Below, piece by piece: positions 23,922 to 34,109 of a stretch of DNA of 64,000 nucleotides. Both the position numbers and the translations under genes were made by a program. The DNA comes from Ottelia alismoides (lineage: Eukaryota > Streptophyta > Magnoliopsida > Alismatales > Hydrocharitaceae). The DNA is taken from positions 310,001 to 374,000 of the forward strand of contig JAZKJV010006037.1 in the NCBI GenBank assembly GCA_037367405.1. Direction: 5' to 3'. Every line of letters starts with the position of its first letter. Position 1 is the stretch's first letter. The notes beneath the pieces were generated by a model. It did no database searches and was not told the DNA's origin. It was given only the letters and a program-made list of their open reading frames with translations.

Positions 23922-24583
23922 AATTCATCAAAAATAACACGACAATGTAGCTCATGACATAGCTTCTGAATAGATAAAAGACTGAGTGGGAAAACAGGAG
24001 CACAATGCACATCTGTCAGTCGAAGTTTGTTGGAGAAGTCAATAGTTCCAACAGTAGTAACGGGAGAATGATCCCCATTGGCAACACGGACGCTCTTTAT
24101 ACTGGTAGACGGTTGAGATGAGGTGAGTAGACTTGCATCTCCCGTTAGATGAGTGGAAGCACCAGAATCAATAATCCAAGCATGTTTGGTAACAGAGACT
24201 GAGTTGGCTACTATACCTGAGGTAGTGGCAAGGCTAGCAGTAGCAGCAGATGCGGTCGTGTCTTTAGTTAAGGGAGACAAATCATTGAGAAGTTGTCGCA
24301 GACGAGTATATTCAGAAGCAGTGAATGGAGTCTGTTGTCCATCTGTACTCTGAGTAGTTGTATCATTGTTCGTATCATGTGATTCGTCGTCATAAGTGTT
24401 ATGAGCACTTGGTTGCTTGCCAAATGTTGCCCAGCACCGCTCAGAAGGATGATTCATGCGACCACAGTGTACGCATGCAGGATAACGACCAGTAGAGGAA
24501 TCACGACCACGACCTCGTCCAAGGGCACGTCCACGACCTGAGTCACGCCCGCGGCCATGACCTCGGCCTACAGGATAAGGCTG
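23741..24583 (-). pseudogene. Copia gag C-terminus and protease of element D
   Basis: The frame is open from 24583 (just after a TGA) to 23741. It starts with an RG-rich stretch (GRGHGRGRDSGRGRALGRGR), then the zinc knuckle CVHCGRMNHPSERC (CCHC), a Ser/Thr-rich linker and the protease site HAWIIDSGASTHL with catalytic D-S-G. From about 23875 the frame runs into noise, because the true reading shifts to the 23499-23921 frame. Confidence 0.87.
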
Positions 24584-25042
24584 TCATCCTCTGTACCCAG
24601 ATGAATAGTGGGCTGTTGTCTCTGTAGAAGAATGAACTAGAGAATTTTGAACTGGAGCCTCCAGTTCCTGTAGTCGATCGAATATGGTTTCGATTGTAGG
24701 CAATTTATCTGCCATAAGAAATTGATCTTTTGCAATTTTGTACTTCAGGTGAAGCCCTGAGAGGAACCTGTAGACTTGCCACTCAGCACGTTCGCCTATT
24801 TGTTTATCACAACATGCATGTTGAAAGATAAGAAGTTCTTCAAACATGCTTGCAAGTGTCCGGTAGTATTCTGTTAGACTGGTCTCTTCTTGATTAGTAG
24901 ACCAGATTCTTGTGTATATATCAAAAAGACGAGACTTGGTTGTTTTCTGGGAATATGTGTGCTCAAGATTTTCCCACATGGCTTTAGCAGTATCTTTATA
25001 TAAGAGATTTGTAGCAATATTTGGATCTACACTATTTATCAT
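24584..25042 (-). pseudogene. Copia gag central domain of element D
   Basis: 152 codons in the same frame as the segments on either side: NSVDPNIATNLLY, AMWENLEHTYSQKTTKSRLF, STNQEETSLTEYYRTLASMF, EELLIFQHACC, FLSGLHLKYKIAKDQFL. This is the gag domain common to many copia elements. It is bounded by TAG at 25045-25043 and TGA at 24586-24584. Confidence 0.85.
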
Positions 25043-25072
25043 CTAAGTAATTACCTGGCAATTGTCGACAAA

Positions 25073-25267
25073 CTAGGCTTCATAATATGCATCAGTGGCA
25101 ACAGGAGGAGTCTTCGTAAGGATGGCACTCTTTCGTTGGCCACCAATAAATATCTTGAAGGATTGAGACCATAGAACATAGTTTTCAGAGCCTTTCAACT
25201 TGATAGATGTGACTTGTACCATCAAAGAAGAAGGAGGATACATAGGCTTGGTCTTGGTGGACGTCAT
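25073..25267 (-). pseudogene. Copia gag N-terminus of element D (native start)
   Basis: Starts at ATG 25267, the first ATG after a GC-rich leader: MTSTKTKPMYPPSSLMVQVT, SIKLKGSENYVLWSQSFKIF. The LxGxNYxxW pattern is the usual copia gag N-terminus. TAG at 25075-25073 ends it; a second TAG follows at 25045-25043 in the same frame, so gag is cut into pieces by nonsense changes rather than by frameshifts. Confidence 0.87.
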
Positions 25268-25670
25268 GATAGCGTCTCTAGGTCAAGAAAAAGTGACCTA
25301 GATGAAGTTGTAGTTGATCCGTAGAACCGCCTTAGTTGCACATTTTTTGAGAGTTGTGGAGGCTCAACACCCTAAACCGAAGTCGAACAAGGGGCCTAGG
25401 GTGGCAATGGCAGAAGCCTAGGGCTACAGGAAGGTTACGACAGATCGCAGGGGTGGAGGGACGCGAGGGGTGCGAGGGGCGCGCAGGGGGCGTGAGGGGC
25501 ACAGAGTAGCGCGGGGGGAGCGCAGGGGGCCTAGGGCGAGGGGCCCAGGATGCGGGGGTGCACGCCTAACGCGGGGCTCCTGCTGGGCGTCGTGGAGGGG
25601 AGGGGAGGGAGGGAGAAGGGGCTGGCAGTGGTGGATGAATATTAGATCAGAACACCGGTCTAGGACCGCC
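25268..25670 (-). other. Untranslated leader of element D with G-rich antisense strand
   Basis: Lies between PBS and gag. From about 25440 to 25640 the plus strand is extremely G-rich, with many runs of four to five G in a repeating pattern such as GCGAGGGGC/GCGCAGGGGGC; the sense strand is C-rich. The composition is unlike anything else in the window. The plus-strand ORF 25470-25784 here is an Arg/Gly-rich artefact. Confidence 0.8.
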
Positions 25671-25682
25671 GCTCTGATACCA
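25671..25682 (-). other. Primer binding site of element D
   Basis: Minus-strand TGGTATCAGAGC directly adjoins the 5' LTR; an exact initiator Met tRNA type site. Confidence 0.92.
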
Positions 25683-25921
25683 TGTGGAGAAAAGAAGAGA
25701 AGAATATTGTGTGTTTATTCTGTGAGGTCTAGGGTTCCTTATATAGGACTAAACCCTAGGGTGCTCAAAGGAGAACTTACATAAATACCCTTGTGGGGTT
25801 ACATAGGGAAACAATACATAAGGAAACAATAATACATAAGGAAACAATGCATAAGGAAACAGAGACAAATAAAGAAACAACAATATACAGAAATCTCTAA
25901 CATATACGGTAATCTCTAACA
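25683..25921 (-). repeat. 5' LTR of element D (239 bp)
   Basis: Partner of 20899-21136 with the same TGTGGAG/CTAACA ends. Confidence 0.93.
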
Positions 25922-25926
25922 AATAC

Positions 25927-28900
25927 AATATTCACAAGTATGTAAGATTTGAAATTTTAGATACTCTAAAGTTCTATTTCTTACTTATCTATTGATCTCA
26001 TCAATAGATCATCTCATCAATAGATACTCTAAAGTTTCATTTCTTATGAGGTTTAATTTTCAGTATTAGAAATGTTAATGAACCATTCATTAATTTTCTA
26101 ATTTAATAGAGTCTTCTCGATGGTAGATTATTATCTGAAATATATCCATCATAACTCTTTATGGCGGGTCTATTCCAGAATTCATGTTTATTTCCAACAT
26201 TTAGAAAATAAAAATGAGTGTATTCTAATATCTAGGTCATAGAGACATTCTCTAAGACTAAGGGCTCTCCCACTGAAAATATGAAGTCTATCAATCCAAT
26301 AGAGATTGTTGCAATAATTTCATCAATATCCATGTGGACGACTACTAAATCATAAGATGAATTTTTATAGTCTTCTTATACATATGCAATCAATTGCAAG
26401 TGTTATTAGAAGAATGAGATACAATTATTAGACTTTGATCTTGTCAAATAAAAAAGTCAATTTCAATGACTATATGTAAATGTAGATTATTTCGATGCAC
26501 CATCTGGATCTTTCTCTAAGGATCCTAGATAGACTAGATAGTCATACTATCAGTACATCAGCTTATTGCAGTATTGACATTCATCTAATTATTTGGATGC
26601 CATATGGAAGTCACAGAAGTACAATCAACTCTTTGACTTTCCTTCTCGCATGGGTCCAACCCATGCTTCCAGTGCGCTCTATTCATCTGTAAACAAATAT
26701 TGCTTAAGACAAAGGATCTCTTATGTTGAATTCAAAAGATTTCAATATAAGAGTACTTCAATATTTATACATGTTTCATTCAATTCATACAATATGAATG
26801 TTATGAAGCTTCATGAATGACTAAAGTATAGATAGTAGAATGATGACACTCATCATATCTACATACATCTTAACTCTTAAAGATTTAGGTTCAGGTATGT
26901 ACTCAAACATTTTTTAATACATCTTCTCTTATAGAGCCACCATCCTGCATGATGCAGTGAACCATGTCATTTATGATTAAATGTCGAGAGCACATATGTA
27001 TGGCATAACATCTTCTTAGATTTTATAAGGATTATTTGACAATTACGATCATCATCGACATGTCACTTACAAAGTACATTCAATGAGAGATCAAGACTAT
27101 ATACACATACAAACCCTAGGGTTGTAGACCTATTGTCTATTTAATTGTCATTCCTCATTATTATGAGGAAACTTGCACATTGCAATCATATACAATATGT
27201 GTCTAACTGCAAGTACAATATCTTGATCATGGATCCAATCCATGATATTTTACTGGTTATTATTGAGTATAGTATTGAGGGGGTTTAATGAAGAATTATC
27301 TGAAATAGGAAAAATTACATAAATAAATATATATACATATTTTACTTTGATTTAGGAATTTTTATATCAAAGTTGTCTTGCCTTGTCAACACTGAAAGTT
27401 TATTCCCTTAATCACTTTCAATGTAAGAGATATACTTACCATTATATCTCAAGCAAGATCTGTGATCTCCTTCCTTATCTTTATCACATACCAAAAATAT
27501 GAGAAACTGTAACTCGGATAAAAAGAAGCGAGAACACATACCGCCTTGCAAGTCCAACTTGCATTCTCAATTCGGTCTTTAACACATGGGCCCACCACCC
27601 CTAAGGTGATGTTGACCTATCGTTAATTTAACCAACTGTCTACAGGAATACAACTCGCTATGCGTAATCCAATATCGCCCTAATAATATGAGGATCTGAT
27701 ATTGGGATCACTACGCATACATCCTTACTCTTTCGAGAAGCAAAGAGCCCAATCCAAATGGCTTGTATGCAGGAGTTGTCACTTCGGTCAGGCGTCTCTG
27801 ACATACAATCTTTGGTGACGGAACCCTTCACCTTGACAGGAGACCATGGATGTCACTTATGGGATCCTCCATATCATGTTCAAATTCTAATTAATCATTA
27901 TGAATCATATTTATTATGATTAATTCTTCCAAGGGAAATAACAACTCTATTCGTAATAGAGTTTTTTAATTTTAATTTAATTTCAATTAATCTAATCATA
28001 TTAAATTAATGATCAAATTAATATTAGATAAACATTGTTTATTGTTACTTGAATTATGGTATTATATCAAATACGTATTATTTTGAATTTTAATAATTAC
28101 AAAAATACGTCATGATTTCTCAAGCATTATACCAACCCTACCCGTTGTAATGGCCAGTATCGATGGGAGTGAGATAGGCCGTACACAGTGCAACCTGCTA
28201 CCCCAACGCTCCCTGACTAGACATCATATCTGCCTCGGGAAAAGATAATGCAAAATCGACCACTTTGTACTTGAGATGATAATCGGTTTTTCAACTGAAG
28301 TTATACCATATAATAATAATCAAAATATTTTTTATTAACATTATAAGGAAATTTGCTAAACAAATTCTCAATTCTATTAAGTAACTTTTTTTGTTGGAAA
28401 GTGTATGATGTAATCAATTTGAGATCTAGATCATATCTAATCAATTATTGGTTAAGACAATGTCATTTAAGGAAATAATTATCATCAAATATTTCACAAA
28501 TATTTATACATAATTATTCCAGGAAATTAAACTATTTAATTTCACTAATTGATTAAATAACAATCACAAGGTTCTTAATTAGGAAAGTAATTTCCAACAG
28601 TGACCCTCACTTACTAAAATTAGCATATCTCAATCAATTTAAATCTAAATCAAGCAAAATAAGTTTCTATAGTTTGCTAATTTGATTTATAACAGAACCT
28701 AATTGATTTGCATGCACTTCTAGGCATTTCAAAATAGTAATTAACTCCTTAGTTACGTCAAGATTTGCAATCCCCAAAATAATGGATACATGTTCACTAA
28801 AATGATCATAAATAGAGAAAACGGATTCCAAATCATGCAAACTCAAATACCATGGTTTCCTTGTTTAATGGAGAATATAATTCAAGTGATAATTTTGTGT

Positions 28901-29030
28901 TTAAACAATTTAAACAGAACAAAAATATTCACAAAATAGGGCTGCATGAACCAAATGCGATAAAATCAGCGAACCCTAATGAGCCCAAGTCGTCCTAGGT
29001 TTATGGATCGTATCCGAAACCTCTAACCTG
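25927..29030 (-). pseudogene. Eroded copia gag, protease and integrase start of element B
   Basis: AT-rich remnant, collinear on the minus strand with 42040-45130 of element A. No ORF of useful length. Landmarks shared with A include the GC-rich block at 28130-28240 (A: 42775-42900) and the marker at 27700-27790 (A: 43260-43330). Its left edge, joined across D, reads through the zinc-finger cysteines of integrase as in A (CEYC). Confidence 0.7.
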
Positions 29031-29043
29031 GCTCTGATAACAC
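29031..29043 (-). other. Primer binding site of element B
   Basis: Minus-strand TGTTATCAGAGCC next to the 5' LTR; one base off the initiator Met tRNA site. Confidence 0.85.
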
Positions 29044-29044
29044 T

Positions 29045-31671
29045 TGAAGGATATGGTAAGAACCTTAAGCGCATCACAGAAATGTGAGAATTGCATCATA
29101 TCCGATCGGGAGCGACTAGTCACACTAGTTGCTCGAGGCAGCGGAAATTAAAATTTTTCATGCGATGACATGATCCAATAACACTTCAGATCGTTTCATC
29201 TAAACCACAAACAAGTATTAGGGTTAGCTCTTGAATCATGATTGTGATCGAGTATCTAAACAAAGATACCTCATGTCTCAAGTCTGATCCGACGGAGAAG
29301 ACGCTTGCGAGCGCGTTGACGAAAGGCGTGCTCCTCGCAATCCAAGTTGATGATCCAAGCGAAAAATCTCCAGATCTCGTCACATGAGATACGTCGTCTA
29401 CTTCACAAGCGAGACACATCGAAGGAGGTGAAGATTCACGAGAAAACGATTCGATAGCATAACGACGACACTGCGACGATGGAGACTCTCTCTAGGGCTC
29501 TACGGTGGACAACCACAATGAGAGAGAGAGGGGGCGTGTAGAGAAAGAGAGAGGGAGAGAGCCATATGTTCATCATCATTATGAAGAGCAAGGGGCGCCC
29601 TTCTATTTATAATATTTTGGGATCCATGGATCTCAATCCGTGCAACACAAATCCAATGGTTCACATTGATTTGTGTTTCTTTTAATGGCCAAGATTTTTG
29701 TTGTAAAAAACACAACAATAATTAATTTAATTAAATCAAATATATATTGCATATAATTTGATTTATATTAAATCAATCTTCACTGGACAAATAGGAAGGA
29801 TGCAAGCCTCCTTCCATAAGAACAAGGGAGACGGCTCACACATTCCATAAGGAGAGGGTGGCCGTCCACCCTCTTTATATGGCAAGGTGGCTCCTTCCAG
29901 TTTCATGTGAATCCATATCTCATGTGTATCTTCAATATTTTTCAAAAATTTTTTATTTCAAAATTATTTCACAAAAATAAATCCAACTTAGTTTGTGAAC
30001 AATGCAATCACACCATTGGAAATTTGTGAATCACATTCACAACCCAAAATAAAATGTTAATTACATTTTCAATTTATTGTCCAATGTGAATCCAATTCAC
30101 ATAATATTTAAATAACAAATGTAAATTACAAATATCTCTCTCTTATATATATATATCATAAATCACATTTATGATTAATATGGATAATGTTATCCACATC
30201 ATTCATATCCATGATAATTAAATCACATTTAATCATCTTGGATCTCTATTCTCATCCGCCCAAATAATATGAATCACATTCACATTATTTACATCTTTTA
30301 TAATTAAATTAAATTTAATTATCTAAGATAACTCTCCTTATAATATGAATCAAATTCATATTGTTCATGATAATTAAATCACATTTAATTATCTATTTTC
30401 TCAATGCTCGGATACATATATCAATAATGAAATTATCCATGAACTCTTTTAAGGATAATGTGCTTTCTCCGCGGATACTTGGAGACAAGGACATGGCGAT
30501 TGTATTATTCCACATATAGTGATTTGGATATTCAGATCACATCTCAAATCCAGATCTTGTGGACCTCCCAAAGATGCATGATTAAATCAATGTCGTATAT
30601 CTAATCTTCTCATTGCATCTGAATCACATTTAGATCAAGATCCAACATTTAGACTAAGATCAGATCACTTCTCTATGACAGGAGTCACTAAAATCCAGAC
30701 ATGTTTCATCACTCCCTCGAAATGGAAGCGTCATGGTTATACAATAGTTTATGATCACATCACCCTCAAGTATTCCTAATACTTGTATATCCTGCATACT
30801 GGAAGACCCAGAATAGACCCGAAGTATAAGATCAATTTTACACTGTCTACTTCACGATTCTATCATTAAGCTTCTCATTTGACTATTGGGAGTTGGTATC
30901 GATCATATACTTTATAAAAGCATATATCATGCCCATGTGTTGATCATATACTTTCCAAAAGCATACATCGAACATACAAAGTCAGTCAGGCTTCCAAAGC
31001 GAGATGACTGTGCATGGAATTTGATTCTTCCCAATATCTCATTAGTGAGCTCATGTCTTACGGTTCAGTAAATGAACATGTATGATCCCTTTGAGAGATT
31101 GTATTACTCATATGCCCTTGCATGTACACCAGCGTGCCGGTGTATAGACCTTGGTTAAGTCATCAACCTATTGGTCTGCCAAATGTACATACTTAGTTAT
31201 ATAGTAACACATCTGTCTCCGGTCAGAGGATGCGTGCCTATATCGTGACAACATACGATATAGGACTTTATATCTCGATCTCGTTAAGTCAACTCTTTGA
31301 CCTAACTTATCTAACACCTTCGAATCTCTATTCATATGCAGAGGACCTGCATCAAGAGGTCAGTTACATATCAACCTTATGAGAAAGGACCGCCATCTCC
31401 TACTCAGGCTAGAGATCATCTCTTAACAATCAGTTGATGGTGCTTGATGAGTCCTCAATATATGTCCTTAGATATTCATCCAAGCACCAACCTCTATGAT
31501 TCAATAATTGAATCAACAGTTGTATGATCATTAAGATTTCCATGGTACATAACCCTAATTATACTAAGGGACCTATTATGCAAATTATTTATTCTTCATT
31601 TCAGATCGCAGAATGATATTTACAATAACATTTATTGCATAATGGATCGCCGCGGGCTCGCATGTCCAACA
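29045..31671 (-). repeat. 5' LTR of element B (2,627 bp)
   Basis: Bounded by TGAAGG at 29045 and CATGTCCAACA ending at 31671, in direct orientation with 16028-18660. Carries the minus-strand TATAAATA at 29611-29604 and the GA-rich tract at about 29519-29560. Confidence 0.9.
29604..29611 (-). promoter_or_regulatory. TATA box in 5' LTR of B
   Basis: Minus-strand TATAAATA upstream of a GA/CT-rich leader, in the position from which a genomic transcript of B would start. Confidence 0.7.
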
Positions 31672-31930
31672 AGGTCTTCCACTACGCATGATGTGTAGGT
31701 ATTAAGAATACTTGAGGGTGATGTAATCATAAACGACTGTATAACCATGATGCTTCCATACCGCGGGAGTGATGAAACAAGTATGGATTTTAGTGGCTTC
31801 TCTCGCTAAAGAAGTAATCTAATCTTAGTCCAAATGTTGGGGATTGATCTGAATGAGATTTAGATGTAATTAGGAGATTAGATCTATGGCTTTGATTTAA
31901 TCAACCATACATGGGAGGTCCTTAAGATCA
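31672..31930 (+). repeat. LTR fragment C, right part
   Basis: Resumes fragment C after the B insertion. AGGTCTTCCACTACGCATGA is collinear with 48165-48185 of element A and continues to about GGGAGGTCC at 31912-31921. It then stops matching; roughly the last 1.4 kb of the LTR is missing at the junction with complex E. Confidence 0.8.
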
Positions 31931-31939
31931 ACCATTCAT

Positions 31940-32852
31940 GGCTTTTAGCTAGTATGAGAACTTGGTTCTCATGCTAATCTATTGGCATTGACCTAAGTGC
32001 CAGGGTGTGAAATAAATAAAAAATATTGATTAGTGTGTGCCAACTCTTAGTAAAAGCAGTGGAGCTAGCCAACAAATATGCAAATCAAAGAAATATCAAT
32101 GTTGAAAATAAAGCTCTCATTCCACAAAGTCAATCAACAAAGAGCTTCCACCAAAGGCGAGCGCTCCCAACCATTTTCTAAGTGTCCATTTGGACAACCA
32201 CTATTAGGGCCAGGAGTCGGGATTGCACCAAAAAAGGGCTCTGCATCGTAAATTCTACAAGTCTGGGTGTAGAAGGTATGATAGGTACTAAAAAAAGGCA
32301 CACCCTGATGTATTCTCAGGAAAATAAGTGCAGACGGCTCCAAATTATCTTACGGACGCACTGATCAACACCAAAAAATGTGTTGCGTAATAAGGCACTC
32401 GAGAGGATCCTTGTTCCAATGAGAGGGAGAGAAGAAATGACACAATCCTTAACCCTCCATTAACTGGCCTACCACCAACATTTCTAAGTCTGACAACTAA
32501 AGAGACGATGGATTGGATGCAATATCTGGTTTATTCCCTAGAGTTGAGGATTGGATCCTTAGGAGAATTTCTTAGACCATGACCTTGGGTGACGTTTTGA
32601 CTTTACTCTCGTGAACACATTCAACACTAAATATCATATCCTTAGTTCATATGTATACAAGAGAGAGTCTGGAAAACTAGAGGAATTGGATACCTCTTGA
32701 CCAAGGCTGTGTTGAACTCTGAGATTTTGGATCTCTAAAATTGAGAGGACTTGAACATATCAGATCCTGTACGCACATGCACAAGGGGGATAATCCAGCT
32801 CATTTATTCCTTTTGCGATGCTCACGAACGAGCATAGTTTAAGTATATGGGG
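31940..32852 (+). repeat. Internal 3' region of E, first copy
   Basis: Collinear with 38030-38847 (both contain CTAAGTGCCAGGGTGTGAAA and CCAACAAATATGCAAATCAA) and ends in a purine tract before an LTR. Copy 1 keeps about 107 bp (roughly 32203-32310) that copy 2 lacks. Non-coding. Confidence 0.85.
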
Positions 32853-33185
32853 TGTTGAAACCCAATTTCATGCTCTTAATTCACTGAAATTAACCCCCTA
32901 GTTTAGACTAAGTGTCAATAAGAACCAGATTAATCCTTGTATTTATCAGAGTCCTTGAATAAATTTAAAATACAAAAAATGACAAAATTAAAATTCATAG
33001 TGTTTTTAACCTTAAAAATGCTCACAAAAATATTTCTACCTCCGTTTGACCCCGTCTCCATTTTTGGTCAACATGAAACTTGTAGATCTCATCGAGATAT
33101 ACAACTTTTATATTTTGAGTTTTTCCAAATTTGGTCATTTTCCCCCTCATAATTCACTTTCTTCATCATAATAATCTGATTGGGC

Positions 33186-33379
33186 CACGTGACGCCTTCT
33201 GGTTGCGCCACGCAGCCCGTCTCATCGCACGCCACGTGCCCCCCTTTTCCCGCCATCCGATCATCCCTTTCATCCACAGATCATGGTCGTTCCTTCCCGC
33301 AACCAACTTCTACCCTTCGATCAAGATCTGGTTTCCATCACAACTGTCCGCCAACGCCTCGTCCTCAGCCCGCCACGTG
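33186..33379 (+). promoter_or_regulatory. G-box cluster in E LTR
   Basis: CACGTG occurs three times within 200 bp (33186, 33233, 33374), plus a CCACGTTG near 33499. In LTR 2 the first site is kept (39176-39181) and a further site appears at 39199-39204. G-boxes bind plant bZIP and bHLH factors. Confidence 0.6.
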
Positions 33380-33988
33380 TCTTCCTCCGCACCACACGAT
33401 CATCTCCAGGCGCCTCAATGAACATTTCTGCTTTGATTCCAGCCCTTCGATCAACCCAAGATCGAATCTCATTCGCCAGCGTCGCTACCTACTCTTGCCA
33501 CGTTGCTCTACCCATCGCCCTTCGATCTCGCCTCCCTGATCTAATCCTAACCGCTCACTAGCGCCCCGCTAAGAGCCGTTGTATCAAAAGATCCAATGAC
33601 CGAGACTTCGTCGTCTACCGCCGAAGATCCCTCGCCCACGCTGCCCCACCTCGCAAAACCACTTCCCCCTTCCTTTTTCCTCGGTGTCCTCGTCCACCAT
33701 CTCCACTTCCTGACACCTCCACGACGTAGCCCGATCATTCATTCTTCTCGCGGGCATCCACTCACCTCACGACTCCTTCCAGCTCGCTCCCTATTCCCCG
33801 TCCAACCCGCGTCGTCAACCTCCCGGAACTGCCAAGCTCCCACTTTAAATTCGCCGTCTCTGCCCCCATTTCATCCTCGTCCACCTTTACGAGGGGTGAG
33901 GCCCAACCCTCCTCTAGCTCCCAGTGACAGGGGGGTGCTAAGATCGAGCGATGACGACCATCACCCCCAGTGAGACTCGCCGCCTTTC

Positions 33989-34109
33989 ATGGTTGTGTTG
34001 CGGCGGCTCTGCCCCGCTCGAGCTCTGAGGATCGGCCACCCTCGACGTGCGAAGACCCTGAGCTTCTCCAAGAAGCTCAAGCCCAGGCTCTGCTCCGCCA
34101 CATTCTCAG
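33989..34109 (+). other. Exon-like ORF with splice donor in E LTR 1
   Basis: ATG at 33989 follows an in-frame TGA. The 40-codon frame (MVVLRRLCPARALRIG ... KTLSFSKKLKPRL ... SATFS) ends in CAG followed by GTAAGC at 34110, a consensus donor in phase 1. LTR 2 keeps the same length, frame and donor at 50281-50401. The protein is basic and not recognised. It may be a captured host exon or the element's own leader exon. Confidence 0.45.

Larger units (their letters stand above)
20899..25921 (-). mobile_element. Element D: Ty1/copia element with short LTRs, nearly complete
   Basis: LTRs of 238-239 bp (20899-21136 and 25683-25921) begin TGTGGAG and end CTAACA. A perfect target duplication AATAC lies at 20894-20898 and 25922-25926. 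On the minus strand PBS TGGTATCAGAGC touches the 5' LTR, then gag, zinc knuckle, protease, integrase, RT, RNase H, polypurine tract and 3' LTR follow. The LTRs are nearly identical, making D the youngest-looking element in the B stack. It sits in the integrase zinc-finger region of B. Confidence 0.95.
16028..31671 (-). mobile_element. Element B: long-LTR Ty1/copia element, complete, minus strand
   Basis: LTRs of about 2.63 kb (16028-18660 and 29045-31671) flank ~5.36 kb of internal DNA once nested element D (20899-25921) is removed. A perfect 5-bp target duplication, AGGTC, lies at 16023-16027 and 31672-31676. Minus-strand order: 5' LTR (right), PBS TGTTATCAGAGCC, eroded gag-pol, polypurine tract AGTGGGAGAT, 3' LTR (left). 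The target is another LTR of its own family (C). RT remnants on the minus strand identify Ty1/copia; I do not assign a finer lineage. Confidence 0.92.

Noticed and set aside
25470..25784. 104-codon Arg/Gly-rich ORF
   Set aside because: Antisense to the leader of D and produced by the G-rich repeats; it runs into the LTR.
31940..31960. TGAGAACTTGGTTCTCA at 31955 as the start of the E LTR
   Set aside because: Both copies share sequence upstream of it, and no purine tract or matching inverted end fits. TG(A/T)TGAA-CC at 32853/38848, preceded by AAGTATA-GGGG, matches the GGGTTCGTCA end much better.
33596..33973. 125-codon plus-strand ORF in E LTR 1 (and its counterpart 49887-50189)
   Set aside because: Open in both LTRs but Pro/Ser-rich, without a domain, in a GC-rich stretch where long open frames arise easily; changes between the copies do not favour silent sites.
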